In this document: positions 51,894-61,174 of the stretch, in pieces
Numbering within the stretch: the stretch's first letter is position 1
Layout of the letters: every line of letters starts with the position of its first letter
NCBI GenBank assembly: GCA_003762715.1
Contig: RIBJ01000034.1
Location: forward strand, 51,306-115,305
From: Muribaculaceae bacterium Isolate-104 (HZI)
GTDB lineage: Bacteria; Bacteroidota; Bacteroidia; Bacteroidales; Muribaculaceae
Length of the DNA stretch: 64,000 nucleotides
Direction: 5' to 3'
Notes under the pieces: model-generated
What the model was told of the DNA's origin: nothing
Seen by the model: only the letters and a program-made list of their open reading frames with translations
Databases searched by the model: none
Translations under genes and position numbers: made by a program

Positions 51894-52604
51894 ATGACAC
51901 AAGAGCAACAAGTTATTGAAGTTCTGCGTAAGGAAGGAGGATACGCCACTTTACGCCGGTTGAATGAAGTAATGGACTTTTCAACATGGAATACCAAAAC
52001 TCCAGAAGCCAGCATAAGAAGGATTGTACAAAATAGCGACGCTATTTTCCGAATCCAGCCGGGACTGTGGGCTCTTGAAGAATCAAGAGATTCGATTCTT
52101 CAAAAATTCAAGATTAAAGAAGGAAACCCTACGAGCTTTGAACTGTTTAATCATACTTATTACCAAGGACTCATTGTAGAGATAGGACATTATAAAAGAT
52201 TCACAACATACGTTCCACCGCAAGACCAGCAAAAGTTGTTTTTGGACAAGAGATTAGGAGACTTAACAGACCACAAAGTCATACCCCAATTCACTTTTGA
52301 GACTATATTGCGTAGAGCCAGAACCGTTGATGTCATTTGGTTTAATGAAAGGAATATGCCAAGCCAATTTTATGAGGTTGAACATACCACCGACATCAAA
52401 AATTCCTTGTCAAAATTTTACGAACTTCAAGACTTCCTTTCTTCGTTTTATATTGTGGCAAACAGCCACCGTGAGAATGAATTCAAAGACAAAATTGGTG
52501 CATCAATCTTCTCTCCGATAAAAGGTCGAGTCAAATTCATAACATACGACAAGGTTGCATCGTTGCACTCGAATCTTTCACAACAAGAACAGTTAATCTG
52601 GTGA
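51894..52604 (+). CDS. HTH plus nuclease-like protein, AT-rich, of unknown function
   Basis: About 236 residues from ATG 51894 (MTQEQQVIEVLRKEGGYATL); a TTG at 51885 is an alternative. N-terminal winged-helix region, resembling a HARE-HTH module (YATLRRLNEVMD...IRRIVQNSDAIFRIQPGLWALEE). The C-terminal part has the acidic pattern VDVIWFNERNMPSQFYEVEHTTDI, reminiscent of a PD-(D/E)XK-fold core (Asp then ExE) in restriction-type proteins. The gene is visibly AT-richer than its neighbours, suggesting horizontal acquisition. Monocistronic, flanked by gaps of ~80 and 140 bp. The nuclease assignment is a guess from motif shape. Confidence 0.55.
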   Translation: MTQEQQVIEVLRKEGGYATLRRLNEVMDFSTWNTKTPEASIRRIVQNSDAIFRIQPGLWALEESRDSILQKFKIKEGNPTSFELFNHTYYQGLIVEIGHYKRFTTYVPPQDQQKLFLDKRLGDLTDHKVIPQFTFETILRRARTVDVIWFNERNMPSQFYEVEHTTDIKNSLSKFYELQDFLSSFYIVANSHRENEFKDKIGASIFSPIKGRVKFITYDKVASLHSNLSQQEQLIW

Positions 52605-52714
52605 GTTGTGAATGATTACATCGCGGATACAACAAAAGGACATACTATAACCCTTACATAAAAAATCAATGCAGTGAATTGCTGGGCAAATTTGCATTTG
52701 GCATTTTTGTTTTG

Positions 52715-52722
52715 TAACTTTG
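52715..52722 (+). promoter_or_regulatory. -7 box of the TPR/PD40 gene
   Basis: TAACTTTG, 23 bases before the GTG start; TTTG at 52697-52700 may be the -33 element. Confidence 0.55.
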
Positions 52723-52745
52723 GGGGTGAGAAATGATTTTTTATC

Positions 52746-54143
52746 GTGAAATACTTTATTCACCTCACATACATTATAATCATAGCCTGCACAACCCTGA
52801 CGAGCAGGGCTATGACTCCGGAAGAAGCCAGAGCCGCTTACGCAGCCGGAGATTACGCCGAGGCGGTTGCCACCTTACGCGCCATTGCCGATAAGGAACC
52901 ACGCAACACTTCTGCCAACACCATGGCAGGCATTGCATTACTACGCACCGGCAACACTCTGTCGGCACAAAAATATCTGCAAAAGGGCACAAACGACGCA
53001 AAGATTGCCCTGGCTGAAATCTGTTTCTTCGACTATGATTTCGACGGTGCCGACGAATGGCTGGAAAAATACTCCGCAGCCCAGAAAAAAGCCCGAAAGC
53101 CTGAAAGCGATGAGGCTGAAGCGTTGCGCTCCCGTATAGAAACCGGTCGCGCCATGCTTGACAGGGTTGAAAAAATTATCATTACCGACAGTATCACAGT
53201 GCCTCGCGATGATTTTTTCAAAGCCTACCGACTTGCTTCTTCTGCCGGCAGAATAACCGGAGCATCCTCCCTGCCCCCCGGAATAGAAGCGGCGTCACCA
53301 TCTTCTGTATTTGTTACAGAAAACTCAGGCACTGTAATTTGGAGCGCACCCGATGAAAACGAGAACTTTGTGCTCATGCAGTCATCTCGCCTCGCCGACG
53401 ACAGCTGGGAGCAGCCCGAACCGCTTGGCGATGTGCTCAATGAAGGCGGCGATGCCAATTTCCCGTTCCTGATGAGCGACGGGGTCACACTCTATTTTGC
53501 AAATGACGGAGAAAACAGCCTTGGCGGATACGACATATTCATATCGCGCAACAACGGCGAGAGATATCTTCAGCCACAAAACATCGGCATGCCGTATAAT
53601 TCGCCTTTTGACGACTACATGCTTGCCATTGATGAAGAAACCGGTATTGGCTGGTGGGCTACCGACCGCAACCGTATCGAAGACTCCGTTACAATATACC
53701 GGTTCATTCCCCAGGAACTAAGAATAAACTACCCTGTTGACACCAAAGGACTTACCCAATACGCCAAGGTGGCAAACTATCGTCATACATGGACTGACGG
53801 CGCCGACTACTCCACTCTGAACAAAAAAGTCGACAACCTGCGCCAATACAACCCCGAGAAGAAAGCCGACTTCCATTTCGGCATGCCGGACGGGTCGGTG
53901 CGCACCTCCGTGGAATCTTTTCACAGCGCACAGGCACGCGCCCTGATAAAAGATTATCTGCGGGAGAAAAACAACCTTGACTCAATTTATGCAACGCTTG
54001 ACCGGCTACGCAAAAAATATGCTTCGGGCGATACTTCCGTAGGCTCTGACATCATTGCATATGAAAAATCTGTAGAGACAGCTCAGGTTCATCTTTCCGA
54101 GCTTCGCAATCTGATTGTAAACGCTGAAAATTATAAAAATTAA
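52746..54143 (+). CDS. exported TPR / PD40-repeat protein
   Basis: At 465 residues with signal peptide after a GTG start (MKYFIHLTYIIIIACTTLTS). Residues ~25-120 are TPR-like (AAGDYAEAVATLRAIADKEPR, NTLSAQKYLQKG). Residues ~200-310 hold PD40/WD40-like repeats (VTLYFANDGENSLGGYDIFIS), as in OmpA-associated envelope proteins, but no OmpA domain follows; instead a charged coiled region. In an operon with floA and cstA by spacing (21 bp to floA). Role unknown; envelope scaffold is possible. Confidence 0.7.
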   Translation: MKYFIHLTYIIIIACTTLTSRAMTPEEARAAYAAGDYAEAVATLRAIADKEPRNTSANTMAGIALLRTGNTLSAQKYLQKGTNDAKIALAEICFFDYDFDGADEWLEKYSAAQKKARKPESDEAEALRSRIETGRAMLDRVEKIIITDSITVPRDDFFKAYRLASSAGRITGASSLPPGIEAASPSSVFVTENSGTVIWSAPDENENFVLMQSSRLADDSWEQPEPLGDVLNEGGDANFPFLMSDGVTLYFANDGENSLGGYDIFISRNNGERYLQPQNIGMPYNSPFDDYMLAIDEETGIGWWATDRNRIEDSVTIYRFIPQELRINYPVDTKGLTQYAKVANYRHTWTDGADYSTLNKKVDNLRQYNPEKKADFHFGMPDGSVRTSVESFHSAQARALIKDYLREKNNLDSIYATLDRLRKKYASGDTSVGSDIIAYEKSVETAQVHLSELRNLIVNAENYKN

Positions 54144-54164
54144 TCATTCATATCCCCCAAAACA

Positions 54165-55139
54165 ATGGAACTTACAGTAATAATATTTGCAGCAGTAGCG
54201 CTGATAATACTCTGCATCTTCTTCTATTATGTACCGTTCTTCCTGTGGATTTCCGCCCAGGTAAGCGGCGTGCGCATATCTCTTATGCAGCTCATGCTGA
54301 TGCGCATACGAAAAGTACCCGTCAGCACTATAGTGCAGGCAATGATAGAAGCCCATAAAGCCGGGCTGCACGAAGTTACCCGCGACGACCTCGAAGCCCA
54401 CTACCTCGCGGGAGGCAATGTTGAAAAGGTGGTACATGCGCTTGTAAGCGCATCAAAAGCCAACATTGACCTCGGATTCAAAATGGCTACCGCAATTGAC
54501 CTTGCCGGCCGCGATGTGTTTCAGGCAGTGCAGATGAGCGTGAATCCTAAAGTTATTGATACTCCGCCGGTTACTGCTGTTGCCAAAGACGGCATTCAGC
54601 TTATAGCAAAAGCCCGCGTCACAGTAAGAGCAAACATCAAACAACTCGTGGGAGGTGCAGGCGAAGACACTGTACTTGCCCGAGTAGGCGAAGGCATCGT
54701 ATCGTCCATCGGCTCTTCGGAAAGCCACAAGCAGGTGCTTGAAAATCCCGACAGCATTTCAAAACTTGTTTTACGCAAAGGGCTTGACAGCGGCACCGCC
54801 TTTGAAATTCTCTCCATTGACATTGCCGACATAGACATAGGCAAAAACATCGGTGCAGCATTGCAGATCGACCAGGCCCAGGCAGACAAAAACATCGCTC
54901 AGGCAAAGGCAGAGGAACGCCGCGCTATGGCTATAGCCCTTGAACAGGAAATGAAAGCCAAGGCACAGGAAGCGCGCGCGAAAGTGATTGAGGCAGAAGC
55001 CGAACTGCCAAAGGCTATGGCAGAAGCGTTTACTAACGGCAACCTCGGCATCATGGACTACTACCGCATGAAAAATGTGCAGGCAGACACAAACATGCGC
55101 GACATGATTGCCAATCCTCAGGCAAACAACACTAAGTAA
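54165..55139 (+). CDS. floA: flotillin-like protein FloA
   Basis: At 324 residues: a membrane anchor (residues ~5-28, [17 protein letters not shown]), the FloA/UPF0365 block [21 protein letters not shown], the flotillin core, and a C-terminal Ala/Glu-rich coiled coil ([20 protein letters not shown]). FloA organises membrane microdomains. In Bacillus it neighbours an NfeD-type protein; here an exported PD40 protein precedes it. Confidence 0.95.
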   Translation: MELTVIIFAAVALIILCIFFYYVPFFLWISAQVSGVRISLMQLMLMRIRKVPVSTIVQAMIEAHKAGLHEVTRDDLEAHYLAGGNVEKVVHALVSASKANIDLGFKMATAIDLAGRDVFQAVQMSVNPKVIDTPPVTAVAKDGIQLIAKARVTVRANIKQLVGGAGEDTVLARVGEGIVSSIGSSESHKQVLENPDSISKLVLRKGLDSGTAFEILSIDIADIDIGKNIGAALQIDQAQADKNIAQAKAEERRAMAIALEQEMKAKAQEARAKVIEAEAELPKAMAEAFTNGNLGIMDYYRMKNVQADTNMRDMIANPQANNTK

Positions 55140-55154
55140 TTCCACACCGGCTTA

Positions 55155-56612
55155 ATGACCTCTTTTCTGATTGCGCTCGCCTTACTGGTTGGCGGATACT
55201 TCATCTATGGAACTCTGGTAGACCGCATTATAGGCACCAAAGCATCCACGCCAATGCCGGCGAACACCAGAAACGACGGCATTGACTTCATACCGATGGC
55301 TCCGTGGAGGGTATTCCTTATACAGTTCCTTAACATAGCCGGACTCGGACCGATTTTCGGAGCCATAATGGGCATAATGTTCGGGCCTGCCGCATTTCTT
55401 TGGATTGTGCTCGGAACTATTTTTGCAGGCGCGGTTCACGACTTTCTGAGCGGAGTAATCTCAATCCGCATGGGAGGGGCATCCTTGCCGGAAATTGTCG
55501 GCAAGGAGCTCGGCAACGGTATAAAACAAGTCATGAGAGGATTTTCTGTAATCCTGCTGATTCTTGTCGGAGCCGTTTTTGTCTTGACTCCTGCCGACTT
55601 GCTGTCTGCCATGACCCCGTCTTGGCTTGACCGCACCGTGTGGATAGCTATTATTTTCGGCTACTACATGCTTGCAACGCTGCTGCCCATTGACAAACTC
55701 ATCGGCAACCTATATCCGGTATTCGGTTTCGCGTTGCTGTTTATGGCAGTCGGGCTGCTGCGCTATCTTCTCTTCGGCGGAGTGGACATACCGGTGGATT
55801 TTTCGGAAGGTCTTGCAAACAGATTTGCAGGAGATACCGATTCACATCCCGTTTTCCCCATGATGTTTGTCAGCATTGCCTGTGGAGCTATTTCAGGATT
55901 TCACGCCACACAATCGCCAATGATGGCTCGCTGCCTTACTAATGAAAAGCTCGCGCGTCCAATATTTTACGGAGCAATGGTAACAGAAGGCATAGTAGCC
56001 CTGATTTGGGCGGCGGCGGCAATAGCCTTCACCGGCAGCTACGAGCAGCTCGGAGAGTACATGGCGGCTCATGGAAACAGTGCGGGCGCATTGGTTAATG
56101 AAATTTCAATAACCTGGCTCGGCACAGCTGGCGGCATTCTCGCACTGCTGGGAGTTGTGGCTGCTCCTGTAAGCACCGGCGACACAGCTCTGCGCAGCGC
56201 CCGGCTAATTGTAGCCGATTTTCTTGACATAAGCCAGAAATCCATTGCAAAACGTCTCGCAGTATGCCTGCCGATTTTCGCAGCCACATTCGTTATCATG
56301 TTCATAGATTTCAATGTGCTGTGGAGATACTTCGCATGGAGCAACCAGACTTTGGCGGTTTTCACGCTGTGGGCGGTCACGGTCTACCTTGCCCGGCACC
56401 GCAAAGCATACATTGTCAGCCTGTGCCCCGCACTGTTCATGACTGCCGTGAGCATCAGCTACCTCCTTTTTGCAAGAAATCCCGAAGGGTTCGGCTTGCC
56501 CCTCTCTATCGCAGTAGGCTGCGGCATCATTGTGGCTACCGTATTCCTCTTCCTGTTCATGCGTTGGAAAAAACGGTTTGCATCATTACAGCATCAGACA
56601 CACTATGATTGA
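55155..56612 (+). CDS. cstA: CstA-family carbon-starvation transporter
   Basis: At 485 residues with many membrane helices: an opening FLIALALLVGGYFIYG, IAGLGPIFGAIMGIMFGP, GAVHDFLSGVISIRMGG (CstA N-terminal signatures), and STGDTALRSARLIVADFL near residue 340. CstA family members import peptides or pyruvate in other bacteria; substrate here is not evident. Fifteen bp after floA. The start of the PHP gene overlaps its stop. Confidence 0.93.
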   Translation: MTSFLIALALLVGGYFIYGTLVDRIIGTKASTPMPANTRNDGIDFIPMAPWRVFLIQFLNIAGLGPIFGAIMGIMFGPAAFLWIVLGTIFAGAVHDFLSGVISIRMGGASLPEIVGKELGNGIKQVMRGFSVILLILVGAVFVLTPADLLSAMTPSWLDRTVWIAIIFGYYMLATLLPIDKLIGNLYPVFGFALLFMAVGLLRYLLFGGVDIPVDFSEGLANRFAGDTDSHPVFPMMFVSIACGAISGFHATQSPMMARCLTNEKLARPIFYGAMVTEGIVALIWAAAAIAFTGSYEQLGEYMAAHGNSAGALVNEISITWLGTAGGILALLGVVAAPVSTGDTALRSARLIVADFLDISQKSIAKRLAVCLPIFAATFVIMFIDFNVLWRYFAWSNQTLAVFTLWAVTVYLARHRKAYIVSLCPALFMTAVSISYLLFARNPEGFGLPLSIAVGCGIIVATVFLFLFMRWKKRFASLQHQTHYD

Positions 56613-57420
56613 TTTTTCAAAGATTATATCAGAGTCTAACCTATACAACTTCCACTCCCACACACAGTTTTGCGACGGCAGGGCTGAGATGGAACAGTTT
56701 GCGCAGGCTGCCGCAGACAGCCGCTTCACTCATTACGGCTTTTCTCCCCACTCCCCTATACCGTTTGAATCGCCATGCAACATGAAATTCAGTGATGTGG
56801 ACAAATACATTGCCGAATTCAACAGGCTAAAATCCTTGTACTCCGACCGGCTTGAGCTATACATGGCAATGGAAATCGATTATCTCGGAGACGATTGGGG
56901 TCCGGCATCGCCATACTTCGACTCATTGCCGCTTGACTACCGCATAGGCTCCGTTCATTTTATCCCTTCCAAAAACGGCATGGTGGATGTGGACGGGCGG
57001 TTTGAAAGTTTCAAAAACAAAATGGCTGTTCATTTTGACAATGACATACGTTACGTCGTGGAATCTTTCTACTCCCAGACTAACCGTATGATTCAATCCG
57101 GAAAATTCGATATAATCGGGCACTTTGACAAAATCGGGCACAACGCGTCGCACTTCTGTCCCGGTATCGAAGACAAACAATGGTACATAAACCTTGTAAA
57201 TGACATTATTGACAACATAATATCAAACAAACTCACTGTCGAGATAAACACAAAGGCAAAAGCTGAACATAACAAATTCTTTCCAAACGAAAAATACTGG
57301 AAACGGCTCTCTGATGCTGGAATCACAATCGTGATAAACAGCGATGCCCACTACCCAGAACTGATAAACGCCTCTCGCCCGGAAGCGCTCACCAGTCTTG
57401 ACAGACTCAGGAGTAATTAG
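56605..57420 (+). CDS. PHP-domain phosphatase (histidinol-phosphatase type)
   Basis: ATG 56605 (MIDFSKIISESNLYNFHSHT) overlaps the cstA stop; the upstream 25-codon extension is inside cstA. About 271 residues with the PHP metal motifs: NFHSHTQFCDGRAEME, HYGFSPHSP, EIDYLG, GSVHFI, IIGHFDKIG, and NSDAHYPE near the end. Likely hydrolyses histidinol phosphate or a related small phosphoester. No other his genes are adjacent. Confidence 0.9.
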   Translation: MIDFSKIISESNLYNFHSHTQFCDGRAEMEQFAQAAADSRFTHYGFSPHSPIPFESPCNMKFSDVDKYIAEFNRLKSLYSDRLELYMAMEIDYLGDDWGPASPYFDSLPLDYRIGSVHFIPSKNGMVDVDGRFESFKNKMAVHFDNDIRYVVESFYSQTNRMIQSGKFDIIGHFDKIGHNASHFCPGIEDKQWYINLVNDIIDNIISNKLTVEINTKAKAEHNKFFPNEKYWKRLSDAGITIVINSDAHYPELINASRPEALTSLDRLRSN

Positions 57421-57482
57421 AAAGTCCGTATGCACCTGTCTCCGCTCAGGCACACACTCACTGGAACCCTTTGAAAAAGCCA

Positions 57483-58790
57483 ATGCCCCCTATACAGTCA
57501 ATTATGAACGACATTGCACCGCTTCGGTCCACTCCTCCCTCCATAAACCACGTCAAGCCCGCCCCGCTGCCGGAAATCAGGGATATACGTCTTGACAACG
57601 GTATGCTGCTTAAAATCTGCCACCGACCGGACCTCGAACTTATTGCCTTCAATGCCATAACCCGTGGAGGATATGCTGAAGCGCAGGCTCCGAGTATTGC
57701 CTCACTCGCCGCCACAATGCGCTCCGAAGGCACAGCCCGCAACACCTCCGCGCAGATAGCCGGTATGATTGACTTCTCCGGGTCATGGATTATGTCTGCC
57801 GCACAAGGTCATTACACAACCACCGGCATATACGCACTGGCACGAAAAGCAGCCTCTGTCATGCCTCTTATGCGCGACATGGTTTTTCATCCGGCATTTC
57901 CGGAAAAAGAACTGGAAGTGGCAGCCCGGAGACTCGCCTCCAAAATAGAGATTGACACCACAACCGTTGGCTATCAGGCTGACAAAGCCATCAGAGAACT
58001 GTCATTCGGCACCTGCCACCCACTCGCAAGAACATCTTCCGCCTCTGACATACTTGGCATTTCGCGCAACGACCTTGTGGCATTTCATTCGCAGTTTGCA
58101 TCGCCCGCGTCAACCACACTGTTTGCTGTAGGCAGATTCGACTCGTCCCTTGAAAGCATCATAAACAACTCGTTCGGACAGACTGAATGTATCGCCGACC
58201 TTGCCCCGCTCAACATCCAGCCATTTGATTTTGACAAGGGAGGTACCGTAAAAAACATTCCTGTCAAGGATGCCAGTCAAAGTGCCCTTCGGATAAGCCT
58301 GCCCGGACTCCCCCGCACCCACAAAGACTACCTGGCGCTGCGTCTTGCCGTAATGGCACTCGGCGGCTATTTCGGCAGCCGGCTGTCTAAAAACATTCGC
58401 GAGGACAAAGGCTTGACTTACGGGATATCGGCATCACTCCTCGGATACAACGAAGGCGGCATTGTTCAGATTGCCACTAAATGCTCGGCAGACTATGTTC
58501 CGGCGGTCATGGAAGAAACATTCAAAGAAATTACACGCCTTTCCGAATGCCCGCTGTCGCCTGTTGAGCTGCAATGCCTCAAACAAGCCGAGACAGTTTC
58601 CCTGACCGACATAACAGACTCACCATTCTCCACGCTCGATTTCTACCAGACTATACACACCGGCGGTCTCAGCCGGATTTATTTCGACGAAAGGCGCGCC
58701 GCCGTCAACTCCATCACATCTGAACACATCGCCCTCATGGCATCACGCTACCTCGACTGCTCCAAAGCCGTGGCTGCCATTGCCGGATAA
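57483..58790 (+). CDS. M16-family (insulinase-like) protein lacking the zinc motif
   Basis: Start ATG 57483 (MPPIQSIMND); TTG 57471 or ATG 57504 are possible. About 435 residues of M16 fold: RLDNGMLLKICHRPDLELIAF, RGGYAEAQAPSIASLAATM, and the C-terminal half with LPGLPRTHKDYLALRLAVM and GGYFGSRLSKNIREDKGLTYG. The catalytic HxxEH, expected about residue 70, reads SLAAT, so it is probably a non-catalytic partner subunit. No active M16 partner lies in the window. No signal peptide is obvious. Confidence 0.85.
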   Translation: MPPIQSIMNDIAPLRSTPPSINHVKPAPLPEIRDIRLDNGMLLKICHRPDLELIAFNAITRGGYAEAQAPSIASLAATMRSEGTARNTSAQIAGMIDFSGSWIMSAAQGHYTTTGIYALARKAASVMPLMRDMVFHPAFPEKELEVAARRLASKIEIDTTTVGYQADKAIRELSFGTCHPLARTSSASDILGISRNDLVAFHSQFASPASTTLFAVGRFDSSLESIINNSFGQTECIADLAPLNIQPFDFDKGGTVKNIPVKDASQSALRISLPGLPRTHKDYLALRLAVMALGGYFGSRLSKNIREDKGLTYGISASLLGYNEGGIVQIATKCSADYVPAVMEETFKEITRLSECPLSPVELQCLKQAETVSLTDITDSPFSTLDFYQTIHTGGLSRIYFDERRAAVNSITSEHIALMASRYLDCSKAVAAIAG

Positions 58791-58915
58791 AAAACTCACC
58801 GGACCGCCGCCTAAAACAGAACTTCCTACGGAGCAACGCATCCGTTAATAACTTTTTATTATTTGACAATCACATTTTTGGCAATATGTGATAATGCATT
58901 GCCGATTTTTTTCGC

Positions 58916-58923
58916 TAATTTTG
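58916..58923 (+). promoter_or_regulatory. -7 box of pfp
   Basis: TAATTTTG, 37 bases upstream of the ATG. Confidence 0.55.
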
Positions 58924-58960
58924 CAAACGTAAAAACAAAAACAACTTTAACCTGCATAAT

Positions 58961-60607
58961 ATGAAGAAAAGTGCATTGCAAATAGCTCGCGCTGCCTATC
59001 AGCCCAAGCTCCCCGTTGCCCTCACAGGCAATGTAAAAGTGGTTGAAGGAGCGCCCACCCAGTCGGTAGCAGACCAGGAAGATATCAAAAAGCTCTTTCC
59101 AAACACCTACGGACTTCCCGAAATACGTTTTGAAAAAAGCAACACTCCGGTACAAGGCAAACCTATCAATGTCGGCGTGATTCTTTCAGGCGGTCAGGCT
59201 CCCGGCGGACACAATGTGATATGCGGTCTTTTCGACGGTCTGAAAAAAATCAACAAAGACAGCAAACTCTACGGCTTTCTCATGGGTCCCGGCGGACTTG
59301 TTGACCATAATTATATCGAACTCACTGACTCAATCATCGATGAATACCGCAACACAGGCGGCTTCGACATTATAGGGTCTGGCAGAACCAAACTCGAAAA
59401 GAAAGAACAGTTCGACAAAGGTCTTGAAATACTGAAACAGCTTGGCATCACCGCTCTTGTAATCATAGGTGGCGATGACTCCAACACAAACGCCGCCGTA
59501 CTTGCCGAATATTACAAAAACATCGGAGCCGGTGTTCAGGTTATCGGCTGTCCGAAAACCATTGACGGCGACCTTAAAAACGAAGTTGTTGAAGCATCTT
59601 TCGGCTTCGACACAGCTACAAAAGTCTACAGCGAACTCATCGGCAACATACAGCGCGACTGCTTCTCTGCTAAAAAATACTGGCACTTCATCAAGCTCAT
59701 GGGTCGTTCAGCATCACATATCGCGCTTGAATGTGCACTCCAGACACAGCCCAACGTATGCATCGTGTCAGAAGAAGTAGAGGCAAACAACCAGACTCTT
59801 GACGATGTAGTAAATTATATTGCCGGCATCGTTGCGGCAAGAGCCAAAAACGGCAACAACTTCGGCACTGTACTTATTCCGGAAGGTCTTATAGAATTCA
59901 TCCCCGCGATGAAGAATCTTATATCAGAGCTTAACGACCTTCTTGCCAAGAGCCCTGACTTCGCCACACTCGCTCCCGCGCAACAGCGTGAGTTTGTAAT
60001 GGGCAAACTCAGCGCCGACAACGCAAAAGTGTTCGCTTCACTTCCTGAAGGCGTGGCACGACAGCTCACACTCGACCGCGACCCCCACGGCAATGTGCAG
60101 GTATCACTCATCGAAACAGAAAAACTTCTCAGCGAAATGGTGGCTCGCCGTCTTGAAGAGATGCGCGCCGAGGGCAACTACAACGGCAAGTTCTCTCCCC
60201 TGCACCACTTCTTCGGATACGAAGGCCGCTGCGCAGCTCCCTCAAACTTCGATGCCGACTACTGCTACGCGCTCGGCTTTAATGCAGCATGCCTTATAAA
60301 CGCCGGCGTTACAGGCTACATTTCAAGCCTGCGCAACCTCACCAAACCTTCAGTTCAGTGGCTTGCCGGCGGCATACCTATCACCATGATGTTCAACATG
60401 GAGCGCCGTCACGGAGAAATGAAACCGGTGATACAGAAAGCTCTTGTGCGCCTGGAAGGCACACCGTTCCGCCGCTTCGCAGCCAAGCGTGATGACTGGG
60501 CTATCAACACAAGCTATGTATTCCCCGGCCCCATCCAGTATTTCGGTCCCGCCGAAGTATGCGACCAGCCCACCATGACTCTCCATTACGAACACCTTGA
60601 CAAGTAA
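58961..60607 (+). CDS. pfp: diphosphate--fructose-6-phosphate 1-phosphotransferase
   Basis: PPi-dependent phosphofructokinase of glycolysis, reversible, saving ATP in anaerobes. At 548 residues, the long Bacteroidota/plant-type form: [37 protein letters not shown] (the second Asp marks PPi rather than ATP use), and [26 protein letters not shown]. Monocistronic with promoter and a very strong terminator. Confidence 0.96.
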   Translation: MKKSALQIARAAYQPKLPVALTGNVKVVEGAPTQSVADQEDIKKLFPNTYGLPEIRFEKSNTPVQGKPINVGVILSGGQAPGGHNVICGLFDGLKKINKDSKLYGFLMGPGGLVDHNYIELTDSIIDEYRNTGGFDIIGSGRTKLEKKEQFDKGLEILKQLGITALVIIGGDDSNTNAAVLAEYYKNIGAGVQVIGCPKTIDGDLKNEVVEASFGFDTATKVYSELIGNIQRDCFSAKKYWHFIKLMGRSASHIALECALQTQPNVCIVSEEVEANNQTLDDVVNYIAGIVAARAKNGNNFGTVLIPEGLIEFIPAMKNLISELNDLLAKSPDFATLAPAQQREFVMGKLSADNAKVFASLPEGVARQLTLDRDPHGNVQVSLIETEKLLSEMVARRLEEMRAEGNYNGKFSPLHHFFGYEGRCAAPSNFDADYCYALGFNAACLINAGVTGYISSLRNLTKPSVQWLAGGIPITMMFNMERRHGEMKPVIQKALVRLEGTPFRRFAAKRDDWAINTSYVFPGPIQYFGPAEVCDQPTMTLHYEHLDK

Positions 60608-60626
60608 GTAATAGCCCCCCCTTTAC

Positions 60627-60670
60627 ATAAAAAACATCCGCTGCGTTGCAACGCAGCGGATGTTTTTTAT
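60627..60670. terminator. 20-bp-stem terminator of pfp
   Basis: Perfect inverted repeat: left arm 60627-60646 and right arm 60651-60670 around TGCA, with CATCCGCTGCGT in the stem and an A run left / T run right. Works in both directions. Confidence 0.9.
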
Positions 60671-60737
60671 GACTGTCAGGATAAAGCCCCGACACATATT
60701 TATTCAGAAAAAGCATTGACAATTTACAAGAATTGCA

Positions 60738-60745
60738 TAACTTTG
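60738..60745 (+). promoter_or_regulatory. -7 box of the DUF805 gene
   Basis: TAACTTTG; TTG at 60716-60718 sits 20 bases upstream as a -33 element. It excludes the reading-frame extension starting at 60716. Confidence 0.6.
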
Positions 60746-60790
60746 CTTTACCAATTCATTTATCAATACATTTTAATCAATTTAATAATT

Positions 60791-61174
60791 ATGGACTACA
60801 ACAATCAACCTGTAGCGCCCCTTACATTCAAAGAGGCTGTCACCAGAGTTTTCAACAAGTACGCACAATTCAACGGACGCGCAAGCCGCGCCGAATTCTG
60901 GTGGTTTATGCTGTTTTGTGTTATTGTCGGCTTCATTTTTGGTATTCTCACAAGCATCAGTTCAGTTTTCGCCTACATTTCCTATCTGTTCAACCTTGCA
61001 GTATTCATTCCTGTACTTGCAGTAAGCTGGCGCCGTCTTCACGACATTGACAAAGCCGGTGGCTGGTGGTTCATCAACTTTGTTCCGCTTGTAGGCTTCA
61101 TCATCTTCATTATCTGGTGTGCGAAGCCCGGCGTGCCTCAGGCAAACCGTTTCGGCGAAGTTCCCGCCAACTGA
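60791..61174 (+). CDS. DUF805 membrane protein
   Basis: About 127 residues from MDYNNQPVAPLTFKEAV. It has the DUF805 pattern FNGRASRAEFWWFMLF, three hydrophobic helices, SWRRLHDIDKAGGWWFINFVP and IIWCAKPGVPQANRFGEVP. Inner-membrane protein of unknown function. Monocistronic; its stop abuts the stop of the convergent DUF4831 gene. Confidence 0.93.
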   Translation: MDYNNQPVAPLTFKEAVTRVFNKYAQFNGRASRAEFWWFMLFCVIVGFIFGILTSISSVFAYISYLFNLAVFIPVLAVSWRRLHDIDKAGGWWFINFVPLVGFIIFIIWCAKPGVPQANRFGEVPAN

